Source of the DNA: Stagonosporopsis chrysanthemi
Taxonomy: Eukaryota; Ascomycota; Dothideomycetes; Pleosporales; Didymellaceae
DNA: 64,000 nucleotides
Assembly: GCA_022560025.1 (NCBI GenBank)
Contig: JAFISE010000009.1
Location: 248,001 to 312,000 of the forward strand
Direction of reading: 5' to 3'
The notes under the pieces are model-generated. The model was not told the origin of the DNA. It did not search any database and was given only the letters and a program-made list of their open reading frames with translations. The translations under genes and the position numbers were made by a program. Shown piece after piece: positions 32,668 through 43,361 of this stretch (position 1 is its first letter; every line of letters starts with the position of its first letter).

Positions 32668-35600
32668 GATGGATGGACGGAGTGTGTAAAGATGATCGAT
32701 GTGATAGGCAGGTGGTGGTAGGACTCAGGAGGTTCAGAGGGGTGGATCAGAAAAGGGTGCTTGGGGAGAGGCCTGATCTTGAAGCAAGTTCACACTAGCC
32801 ACTGTCTGCGGACAGATGATAGCCCGTATGGATGCGGGCAGGGTAGTGCCAAGTCAGAGGATAGTTCCAGTCTATGGCGATCGGTAGTCGGTGAATTTCA
32901 CGGGGCCCAAACGGTCATCAGAAGTGACGGCCGTCCGTTGACGTGAGTAATAAGTTGACAAGGCGGCTTCTGACTGGACGGCGTGAAGGGCTGATGCAGG
33001 GCAGGAGCGAGACAGCACAGAGTTAATAGTCCAAGCCCTCGGGACCTGTGTGGAGAAATGGGTTCTGTTTTAGTTGAACGGGATAAGGAAAGCACGCACC
33101 ATGTGTCAAACGCCTCTGATGATGCCAAAAGGAGCAAGCGGCAAGCCGTCTGCTGGCAGATAGGACGGAGAAGGCTGTACGTAAGTTGGCGGCACACCCA
33201 GAAGAGGCTTCAGCACGCAAGGCAAGGTGAACGGGCTAGCCCGAAGTCAGAGTTGTGCTGCGGCAGGCGCAAGGGCCACTGTGTTCGGTTCTAGATGGTC
33301 AATTGGCCTGTGATGCAGGTGCTGCGGAGACGGACAAGGACGTGAGCAGTGAAGAGGTGGACCGCAGAGGAAGCATGTTTCTGCTCGGCAGCGGTAGTGC
33401 AAAGTGCCATCGCAGGGCGTGCAGGCGACAAGGATAGGAGATGGCTTGCGCTAGGGCCGTAGAGGGCACACCGCACCCAGGAACCGCAGAATGAAGGCGG
33501 CGGGTGTGGTCTGTGTGAGCGACCCAGGGATCATGGATCTCTGGGCGGCAGGCTAAGGAGAGGGGTATGTTGTGTGGTGCTGACGGGTGAGTTCACCGCC
33601 CAGAATAGTAGCACGAACCTCTGCGCGTTCGTCGCCGTTGTTGAGTCGAGTGTTGGGTGGCAGCGCGGTACGGCGGCAGCAGCGACCTAACATGCTGCCG
33701 GCTTCGGTAAACTCTATGCGCCGAGGTCCTGCCAGTGCCAGCGTCGACGATTACTCAGGTCAAAGAAGAGCGCTGTTCAACATGACGCGTGCGGTCACGG
33801 ACTAGTCATCTGTCTGGCAGCGGACGTCGATAGCCGGGGCGTTGACCTCACTGTTCGTGCAGACTCTAGCTCACGACGCTACGTCTGCTGGATTACCGTG
33901 GAACGCGGGACTCGGGCCAGCTGGCGTGCTCCGGGGTTGCGCCAGCAATAATCGCACGCCAGCAGATCGTTGCACTACCCTCAGGGCCTTTGAGCGCGAC
34001 AGGTTGTGAACACGCCGCAGTGTCGACGACAGGCCTCAGACCCAGTGCTGTCTAGAACGCTAGAGCTGAACCCGCGACTCTTGAGATGCAGCTCGCTGGT
34101 ACCCCCAGTGACAGTCCCCTGCCTGCGCAGTCTAATCGAATCATATCTTCGCCGCATCTCATGCTGCACCTGCAGTAACTAATCCGATGCCACCCAGGGC
34201 TGGACTGGCATGAATGACTATGACATTGACTCCCGGTAGCCTGCGTCGCCGAACAAGCTTGCCAACCGGCCGCCGTTCAACCTTGCCGCCAATACCCAAT
34301 CTCGGAACACTACTCATTCACGGCAGAGATGTCCAGGCAATCGTACAGATGACACTGTTCGTCACCGGTCAGGTCAAACATAGCAATTTGCGCTGGTGGC
34401 GCTGCCGCACCGAGCTGAACTTTGGGGAGCAAGACCCTTCGCCAGCCGTGTGGTCCCGTGTTGCTACCCGCTTACGCGCATCCTTCTATGATTTGCGCCT
34501 GGGTCACGCGTGGTTCCGACGATTGGGACGTCGGATTATTGTGATAGGTATAACATCGTCCAAACACAAAAGGGACCTTGCCGCAGACTGGAGCTCCCCT
34601 GGATCCTGCAGCGGAAGGGATGTAGGCGCGGCTTGCTGCTCATCTCACAAGTCACTTCATTCAGGACTGAAGCGCGAGGATAGGCCTCCAACGCAGCAAT
34701 TCCAACAAGCGTCAACGACTGATGGATGGCTTTTCCTACTGAGCGTCTCGTATCGCATTGAACACGAGTGATTTGCCTTCCCAGCGACGGAGATGCAGCC
34801 GCTTTCAGTTCACCGCGGGCCGTGACCATCCGCTATAATCAACATCAGCATGTCTGAGGACATGCTGAGGAATGAATGCTGATTACTCTCCAAGCCGTTC
34901 CGTGCCCGCTTCTTGTGCCGAAGTCCTGCCAGTTCTGGTTGGGTTTCCTCGCATTTCTGACCGGTACTACTGACACTTCTCCACAGTCAAGGCTTCCGTG
35001 CTGTTGCCCGTGCATCGATATTGTCCACGGCGGCTAAATGCTGCCTGTGACAAAGTGCAAAATCATGCCATCATTGAAGGCATGTAGATCAGCCTTGCAA
35101 ATATGGTTAGGCCTGTCGTCAATGCATGAGAATACGTCGCAATGTTCCGGTCTCGCGATGCTGCATCTAGCTAGGGGGCCCAAAGGTACATGCGCCACCA
35201 GCTAGGAAGCAAGTCAGCTTCCGTCTAGGTATCCAATCTCTCGGTTCCATCTTGCGGATGTCAACAACCGCAAAGTCGAACGACAATATCGACCAAGAGT
35301 CTTCAAGAGATAAGCAAGGTGTCCGAAACCGCAGCGGGAGGTCTCGATCATGGACATATTGCTGCAACGAGATTGCATGCGCGCCTGCGCTGGCCATTCC
35401 CAAAAGCGATGCCCAGACATCACAGAGCTGCATCCTTTCCTCTGCTCGGGCCATGGTAGGCAGGGGTCAGCAACTCCAGAGCTGTGGCTTCCACGAGAGA
35501 CGGCCTGCACTGTGCATCTGGCGGACGGCGACGAGCGCGCGAGACCATTACCCAAATTGGAATAAACAAGCGAATGATGCACGGACCATGGGAAGCTTGA

Positions 35601-37672
35601 CTGCTGGAGATCCACACCCGTCATTAGCTGCAGAGCCAAGATCTTCCGATGTAATGGCTCCTTCACGTGGCGTCTAGCTGTTTATGTCGAGTAACGCGAA
35701 CGGCACGTGCATGCACCGGGAGGATGCGATGGCGGTGGAAGACATCAGCCTGCTATCTGGCTACTGGGCCTCGAAAGGCTGCTGTACAGGCTGCCCAGGA
35801 GCAGCGAGAACGACAGTGCCCCAGTGTTTAGCATCCACCGCCAGAGTAGTGGGGGGAGCCGCTATATCTACCATCTGGCTGTTTTCGCTTACCCACGTAC
35901 CATAGCGATTCTTACTTGCGTCTGCACGTAATACAACTGGTCGCAGCGTCGCTTGGAGTCCTCTGTGGCTGTAACTCAATTCATAGCGCGCATGGACTGT
36001 GGTTCTATCTAGAGAAACCCTACTGATCGCCGCCCATAATAACGCCTCGGTATTCAGGGAACACAAGACGTGTCTCGTTCCAAAGCTGCCCATGTTCAAG
36101 AAAAGCTTAAGGTGGGAGCTTAACTGTTCACAGCCACATAATGCTAACGCCAGACCATTTGCTGGATCTGGCTCGCAGACGTCGGCCGCATGCGTCGTCG
36201 GGGCGTCTTTCGTGAACTTTGGAACTTCTAGCTGGAGCAATCATTACTCACTACCAAGCCGCGACATTTTGCCCGTCCTCGTCGCATTTGTGGAGCTCTA
36301 ATGTTCGTGTTCAAGGTGCCACCTTGATCTCTACCAGGTTCCTATCTCCAGCATTAATCACAACCCAACGCTCCGACCAACGGTCCCACAGGATCTGATC
36401 ACCATAATGCTACGGCGAGGTAGCATCTTCATTGGGATTTGGCTTCTGCTACACTAGTTGCGCACACACTTAGCCAGTCATCCTCGCCTTGCACGGTCAA
36501 ATTTCCCCACAATCTGGAGTTGGATCCTTACGGTCCGAACCGGCTGCTGAGTCCGCGGAAGATGGACACTCAAGCGAACTCTTCGCTCACCCTTGTGCCA
36601 ATCATCGCAACTTTTTTCCGTCGTTGGCGGACTGGATGGAAGCGTTTTCAGCTATAGTTACCATTCGCCATATTGAGGTAAGCTACCAGTGTGCCTGACT
36701 ACAATTCTTAAGCCATGCATGTGCTATGTTACTTGTTACAGCTGCGTGTGATTACATCGTATCATCCAATTGTCCACGAGTATAAACGCCCCACTCCGCG
36801 ATCCTCGCCACCATCAGTACGATCAGTGAGATCGGGTGTATCGATACCAAGACTGTCAGCACTTTCGACAGTCTGGAACGTCTGCAAACGGAACATATTG
36901 GTGCCCCAATAATATTCGAACCGCTGCGCATGTGATTGTCTGTTACCACCAGCAACCACTGCAGCTACGGATGTCAATGCCGACAGAAAATACGTAGACC
37001 AACATGTTAATCGATGTGCCGACAAACATCTACTGAAGAGACGGTGCAACACTCATCCATTGCTAACTCCACACTTGCCGCACATAAAACAGGAATTCCC
37101 GGGTTTGTTGCTATAAAGCTTCGAAAGTCCGCCCTGAGTGTCACCCTCCACGTGCAATATACACAGCTGCTATGCCATCAGATCAGCAGCAATTCGTCTT
37201 TCCTCACTGGAAGTATCAGGTGCGAGCTCGCGCCAGGACGAGCTGAAGTCAACACCCAAGCTACCAATAACGTCATGTGACAGCACATGTGAGATGATGT
37301 TGACGTATTTATTAGCAGCTTTCAGAGATTCAGCTCAGAACAGCTCATGCGAGTTTAACCGTGGTATATCCTGATGGATATGCTGAGGGGGCAGTATACA
37401 GCAGGTCGAACACGCCAAAGTTTATCGCTTGCATTCTGGAGCTCGTTGTTGGAAAAAGAATGTGACATATATTCAAGTGTCTACGAGCCGAGATTATCGA
37501 TGGACAATGGTGCTCACGGCGAGCGTGTGCTGTTGTGAGGTACTCCAATAGCTTGTAGCAACATGCTGCGTTCGAGGTACAGCTTCTTGCAAGAGAAACC
37601 CAAGGTTCAACGCTATCACATTAGCGATGACCAAGACCCATGCCATGACTATACTGAACTCGACCTCTATTC
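32668..37672. other. 5-kb stretch without a recognisable gene
   Basis: This is the longest gap in the window, between the divergent start of the Zn2Cys6 regulator and the 3' end of the catalase-related gene. The longest frames are about 150-185 codons (for example 34214-34771 plus, 35761-36240 minus), and none resembles a known protein. I see no terminal repeats, transposase motifs or RNA genes. It may hold a long regulatory region for the regulator, noncoding transcripts, or decayed mobile DNA. Confidence 0.5.
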
Positions 37673-38780
37673 CTACTCTACCTGCTTCTCACACCTCCTC
37701 TGCCCAGCACTGATGTGGTACACACCCTTCCTGACCTGTATCAATGGATCCTCACTCGCCTTGATACCCTCAATGCCACCCAGCTCCGGCGATGGACTAA
37801 AAGCAATCTGTTGCTGCCTCGCAACATTGTCCTTGCTCACCCTGTTGATGACCAGCTTACCAACCGATGCGAATGTCGTGCTCTTATATGGGACCGTTGC
37901 ATCGTCAAGTACATCATCAGAACCGGCGATGTGCGCATGTATACTAAAGACGATGGGTCTCTCAGGGAAGCGCTCGAGCAAGTCTTCTTCGAGGTAATTT
38001 TTCCCGAGACTCTCCAACTGTGCCGAGTCGTAGAGATACAGCTGCTCGCCATCAACAGGCTCAAGGCGGTAGCGTACATTAGTGACCACCCCCGCTGCGT
38101 TTGTCAAAACGTGCGTGTTGGGCTCGTAGTAAGTGATGGTGCCGTAGTTGAAAGGGTTTGGCTTTGGTGAGTTAACAAATGTCGCTGCCGAAGGGTGGCT
38201 AATGAGGAAGGCCTGGAAGGGGCCTGTGGCCGCCTTGAAAGCTACTGCTTCCTGGGTGAAATCACCTCCGGAAGCTTTGGCTTTGTCGAGTGCAGCTTTG
38301 GTCGTTTCGAAGGCGCGAAACACTTGCAGAAAGGCGAGAAAGTCTTCGCCTGTGCGGGTGGCAAAGCCATCGAAGGTATGGCTGACCAGATCTGTGTGTG
38401 TTTGCTCGTTGATGAGGAAACGAATGGCGAGACCTTTTGGTGTGGCACCATCATCTGCGTCAGGAATATGTGGGATACCTCCGCCTACAGAGAAGCGGGC
38501 TATGACTGGAGTAGAGTCTTGGTGAAAGTGGGGAGCTGTAGACAGCTCTCTAGCCTGCACTGTAGGTGTGAAAGTTCCTTCTACGAGGAGACCTTTGGCG
38601 TGGGCTTGGACAGATCAGCCAACTTCACTGTAAATCTGCATGAAGCTTACTCGTTCGATAGCCTGCGTGTTTTCCAAACAGCCTTTGCATCTCATCGACT
38701 AACTCCTTTGGAAGTGTGTTCTTGGAACACGGTCCTTCAACAGTGGCAGCGTCGGTGGGAATATTAGTGTGACCAGGCAT
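37673..38780 (-). CDS. Catalase-related haem protein (SrpA-like mini-catalase)
   Basis: Small relative of catalase that binds haem; related proteins act as peroxidases or convert fatty acid hydroperoxides. Exons 38651-38780 and 37673-38604 (46-nt intron) give 353 residues, against roughly 480-750 for true catalases. The distal histidine is His45 in TTHAKG, and the RFSVGGG haem-contact segment follows near 70. The proximal ligand motif R-x3-Y is present near the C-terminus as RKGVY (Tyr about 339). The distal asparagine region, which I recall as SFNGF in SrpA-like proteins, reads HTFDGF here, with Asp in place of Asn. There is no signal peptide or peroxisomal SKL, so it is probably cytosolic. 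It is head to head with the lipoxygenase gene, which suggests a role on lipid hydroperoxides. Confidence 0.88.
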
Positions 38781-40290
38781 TGTGAGCTGGATGCTAAGGC
38801 TGATGGTATTCAGTGAATATAGTTTCTCCGAGAGTACCAGTGGATTATATACGTCCAGTTTCAGCGACAGCTAAAACCATGGATATGATGGGTTACTGTC
38901 AGCCCCAGTTTGGATGATTTCGGTAAGCGACGAACGTATGAGCGTGAACAATTCTTCCAATCATAGCCGCTGTATTGGAATACATAGCGATATGAGATCT
39001 AAAGGGATGTGGTAGCATTGACCGCCATTGGAAGAGAATCCGTGAAGATCATACCGCGGACCCTGGCTGTTATCGAAGTTCTGAAGCTGATAGTAGGGCA
39101 TGTGGTCTTGCCCATTCTTCTTGCCGCGCCGCAAACGTCATGCTTAGCGGTGTGACCAGATAAAGGGCGGTCTGAACCAGTACTCCCCCTTGCCCGTGTT
39201 GTGCTGATGACTTTTCAGCTTGACCTCTATGTGACGTGGGAAACGTTGAAGCTCATAAGGCGTTCGCGTTGACCGTTTCGCGGGCCGTCTCTCATCCGCT
39301 GCCCCACGCAGGACTTGTATCACATCTGCCATCGGCTCCCCATGCGCGATAGCTCATCTCTCCTTGAACTTCTACTCGAGGTTACTTTCCGATATACTGC
39401 ACTTAGCTTGCTATCGATGAGTTTACACACGCGCGCAGCCAGCCACGGCCGGACACCTTCATTGTCCTGCATCTCTGAAGCTGGTTCAGCTTCGGTCATG
39501 GGGTGTCAGCTCTATCACATCTAGCAAGGAGTGTCACTCTCACCGACAGGACCACCAGTGCTCAGCCTACGTTCTGTTATCATTATCCGTTCATGGGCGC
39601 AGAATCTAGTGAACAGCTATTGTAGACTCATTGGTCCACTCAATCAAATATTGGCTCGGCGCCGTGTAGTGTCGGTGTATCTTGCCCCAAGGCTTACAGT
39701 AAGCAGGCTGAATCAAGTCCGCGTTTGCCTTATGCCTTGTCTGAAGAGTTTGTCAAACGCAGGGGCTGTGCTATCTGTGCGCGACCTTGCGAAGAACGAT
39801 CAAATAGGGCACACGGATTCCCGACCGCCACAGCCATCAAGTGTACGAAGTGCGATACAATTGGTAGATGTTAGATCTAGAACCGTAAGTGCGAATATCC
39901 TTTTGAAGACCTCTAGCTAACCAAGTATGGTCTTCGAGTCCTATTCGCCTTAAAGTCACCGACATCAAGAGTCATAATCTGCTCGGATATGTAAGCGATT
40001 ACGGTTACGCAGTCATCTGCAGTTTTGATTCACCTGAATCTCGTGTGGCTGTAGCGGAGTTGTGTGTCATACTACACCGGGGGCCAATTTTCGATCACTC
40101 TCCAGCAGTCACGGCCACGCCGATGCATAGACATCAATCCCAAATGAGCGATTACAACTAGGCCTGGACTATAAGTCCTGTATCAACTTGAGCTAACGAA
40201 AACTTTATAAAAAATGGAGACTGCTCTCGTTATCCGCTTGCTTTGACACTCTGCTTTTCGTTTCACGTAACGGCCATAGTCGCTTTCACT
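38781..40290. promoter_or_regulatory. Divergent intergenic region between catalase-related gene and lipoxygenase
   Basis: About 1.5 kb separate the two outward-facing start codons. Only short frames occur, none with family resemblance. The lipoxygenase leader (40190-40290) is AT-rich with a CTTTATAAAAAA string about 85 nt before the ATG, a plausible TATA element. The region is long enough for two separate promoters. Confidence 0.5.
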
Positions 40291-42502
40291 ATGTCTATTA
40301 TCGCAGGATCTTTGACCAACGGCTTCGGCCCCTTACCAAAACTTGGAGAACTTCTGAGAAGCGACACCACGCATGATGTGGAAGAAGACGATATGAGCGT
40401 GTGGGACAAGGGCATCTTTCTCAATGAGCTCTTGAAGCAAGGCATTGTTCTCCGGACCGACAATCAAGGTGCTGTTGATGGCGGCCTCACAGCGACCAAG
40501 GGGCTCAAACAAGGAACGTACAAAGGCACACGGATGGCCTTGACAGAACTATACAGTTTGATTGAAGAAGCGTATGTCACTCCTGACTCACGCATGATAC
40601 GCTTACCGATGATGATATAGCGCAGTATCACAGTTCGACGTACACGGCTTCGAACCTGTTATTCCCAGGAAGAGGGATCTCACTCAGAAGCGAGAGACGT
40701 TCAAGTGGAGCAATCCTTCAGAGGATGGTTTTCCGCCCCATCTCCTCACAGTACCGCCTGAGCAGGTCAGTGGAGCACCAGGAATAGGCAATATATTTGA
40801 CCTGCAAGCACTTGGATACATCTCTCTCGTCGCGCAAGCAGTGTCTTTCATCATACCGGAAGATGTTGTCAGGACGGGAACACCATTCGAAGGGCCTACC
40901 ATTGCAGACTGTGAAAAGTATAATCGAGACCATCCGAGCCCGAAAACTGATATCATGAATGGTGAGAATCTCGGCAGCAAAGCAGATTGGTACTCGGATG
41001 CACGCTTTGCTCAACAGCACCTGAGTGGAGTCAACCCCTCAACTATCGAGAAGGCTAAGCCTGAGATTGTTGAAGCGTATGCGGCAGAAGCTAGCAAACA
41101 AGGACTAGATAGAATGGTCAAGATCCTGTCGGAGGGTGACGACGTTTTCATCCAGGACTATTCCTACTTCCGCCAAGCGACTGGTGTAAGCAATGAAGAA
41201 GCATTTCGCAATGTTATTCCAGAACTAGCTGGCGGCCAGCCGACCGGGAATATGGAATTTCGATTCGCTTGTGCGCCCGTGGTGGTTTTCCAGCTTCACT
41301 GTAACGGACACTTACATCCGTTGGCCATCACAATCGACCACAAAGGCAGCCTGGACGCATCAGTCACCATCTTCAACAGACGTCTGGCTCCTGGTGATAA
41401 GGGTAGTATTGATGAGAAGGAAGACTGGGCCTGGAGATATGCCAAAACCTGCGCACAGACTGGAGACTGGACCAGGCATGAAATAGCAACACATCTCGTG
41501 GACACGCATATGGTCGAAGAAGCGATCATCGTTGCTACCAACCGAACAATACCTGATGACCATATCTTACACGAAACGCTGAGCCCCCACTGGTTCAGAA
41601 CACTCGCATTGAACAAAGCTGCTCGCGATGTCCTGGTACCAGCTGTCATAGTTCGACTGGCAGGCTTCGGACCATCGATCGATCCCAAGTTAAGCCGTGC
41701 GATGAAACTAATCGACTGGTCATACAAGAACTTTGACTTCCAAGCAAAATATATACCAAACGATCTCAAGAAGCGCGGGTTCAACTTCGATGAGTTGACG
41801 GAAGAAAAGTACCGTAATTACCCCTACGCAACCGACATGTACCTGCTCTGGGGCGTGATCCACGACTTTGTCAAAACCGTCCTGAGCACCAAGTACAAAT
41901 GCGACAGCGACGTTCAACGCGACCCTTACATCGAAGACTGGTGCACTGAGATCCAGACTGCCGGCCAAATCCCCACGTTCCCTACCATCACAACCCTCGA
42001 CGAGCTCATCAACGCAGTAACAATGTGCATCCATACCGCCTCACCGCAGCACACCGCAGTCAACTACCTCCAAGACTACTACTACAGTTTCGTCCCCGCA
42101 AAGCCGCCGGCACTGTGCACGCCTCTACCCAAGGATCTTGCAACGCTGCAGGCCTACACCGAAGCAGACCTTACCGCCGCATTGCCCATTGGCTCCGAAG
42201 GCGTGAAGTGGAAGGACTGGCTCCTGGCGGCACAGCTACCGGAGCTGCTCAGTTACAAAGTCGACAACAGGTATAACCTGATCACGTACGCGAAGTCGCT
42301 GTACAATGTCAACAAGAGCCGCACGAGTTTCGAGGAGAAACGGTGGGATTCTCAGACGATCAAGCGGGCTGCAGCGCTGTTGTACAGTCGGCTCAAGGAG
42401 TTGGATGGCGTGTTTAGGCATGTGAGTCAGAGGCAGACTGAGGGAACGGTGGAGTATCTCGTGTTGCAGCCGGAAGTGACTGCTGTCTCCATTCTGATCT
42501 GA
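40291..42502 (+). CDS. Lipoxygenase (non-haem iron or manganese)
   Basis: Dioxygenase that inserts O2 into linoleic or other polyunsaturated fatty acids to give hydroperoxides. Exons 40291-40571 and 40621-42502 (49-nt intron) encode 720 residues. The metal ligands of the family are visible: His385 and His390 in HLVDTH, His571 and Asn575 in QHTAVN (H-x3-N), and the C-terminal isoleucine of VSILI. Blocks FQLHCNGHLHPLAITID and SPHWFRTLALNKAARDVLVP are typical. There is no PLAT domain and no signal peptide (the start is MSIIAGSLTNGFGPLP), so a cytosolic iron lipoxygenase is more likely than a secreted manganese enzyme. Positional specificity cannot be read by eye. The divergent neighbour is a catalase-related haem protein, which could use the hydroperoxide product. 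Confidence 0.93.
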
Positions 42503-42793
42503 GCGGTGTGTATGTATCCTCGTCCTTGCTGGTGGCGTGGATTAAGTCGATACTTTTGTGTATTAGCAATTTCATGTATTGGCAGTCACATCGTCGTAGA
42601 CTCTCGACCACACCTTTTCTGAGTCTCCCCGGGACAAGAACACTTTTATGTGTTAACGATTGGGTCAAGGTTGTACGCCTGATCATGTTTAAGAAGCCGC
42701 GCCCGTGGAGTGGGGCCTCGGCCAAAAAAAGGAGTCCTTTCACACCCACAACCACCACTCACCATTTGTTACAAAGTGTGACCAGGGGATAGC

Positions 42794-42798
42794 AAAAA
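42794..42798 (-). terminator. RNA polymerase III terminator of tRNA-Glu
   Basis: Five T residues on the minus strand begin three nt after the tRNA discriminator base. This is a normal pol III stop signal and supports the tRNA locus as a transcribed unit. Confidence 0.8.
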
Positions 42799-42800
42799 GA

Positions 42801-42932
42801 TTCCGTCACGGGGAATCGAACCCCGGCCACATCGGCACTTGTTGATGAGAGCGATGTATCCTAGCCACTGATGGTTGTTAGTTGATGTTGTTTTGGAGGA
42901 ATGATGGTTGAGCTTACCTAGACCATAACGGA
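42801..42932 (-). tRNA. tRNA-Glu (anticodon CTC) interrupted by two introns
   Basis: Read on the minus strand the gene has four mature blocks. The 5' acceptor and D-stem start is at 42918-42932, followed by a 50-nt D-loop insert (42868-42917). The rest of the D arm and the anticodon arm run to A37 at 42846, then a 10-nt intron occupies 42836-42845. C38, the 3' anticodon stem, a 4-nt variable loop, the T arm (CGGGG / TTCGATT / CCCCG) and acceptor end 42801-42835. After removal, the acceptor stem TCCGTTA pairs with TGACGGA (one wobble), the anticodon stem CATCG pairs with CGATG, and the loop is CTCTCAC, so the anticodon CTC is certain. The discriminator is A. The sequence resembles fungal tRNA-Glu. 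The 10-nt intron is at the canonical 37/38 site. The A box loses its G18-G19 end through the insert; the B box is intact. Confidence 0.88.
42868..42917 (-). other. 50-nt GT..AG insert in the tRNA-Glu D-loop
   Basis: The insert begins GTAAGC, contains CTAAC 14 nt before its end, and ends CATCAG. Its length (50 nt) and signals match spliceosomal introns in this window; the NOG1 intron at 49020-49072 ends CTAACAAACATACAG, against CTAACAACCATCAG here. It lies after tRNA position 15, between CTAG and TGGCTAG of the D-loop. Its removal restores an intact D arm. It holds two copies of CAACCATCA. Whether it is spliced is not known. Confidence 0.75.
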
Positions 42933-43361
42933 TGTTGATTGTGTGAGTATTCGAAGATAAATATTATATATACTCAATATTATTTGAAGTGGGATGAAGC
43001 AGTTACAAACAGCTTTGAGGAATACGTCAGACAAGACATTGGATTAGTGTGGGTGACTGAGTCGGGAAGCGAAGCGGGCCCGGCGGACAAGATTCCGCTT
43101 TGCTTTCCATTGACCTTCCTCTCGTCCAAAATGGCATTGTTCCTCGTAATACCTCCTGACACTAGATAACATCAAGCACTCGCCTCAGGTGGAGTTAGGG
43201 GAAGCATCTGCCAGCATGTTTTGTGAGCGAGATACCAATACACAAACAGACCTCCCTGCCAATCTCAGCGCGGCTGTCACGATTAGGGCCAGAGACTGCT
43301 TGCTATGGTCTGAGCATTCCCTACGACTTCTATCATGAATCTTTGAGCCACCCCGACACTA
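42933..43361. other. Region between tRNA-Glu and an unknown gene
   Basis: About 430 nt of AT-rich DNA 5' of the tRNA and 3' of the hypothetical gene at 43362. Only short frames occur. Nothing is recognisable. Confidence 0.5.

Noticed and set aside
34214..34771. A 185-codon frame in the 5-kb gap as a possible gene
   Set aside because: No domain, no similarity by eye, basic low-complexity composition; length is expected by chance in 5 kb.
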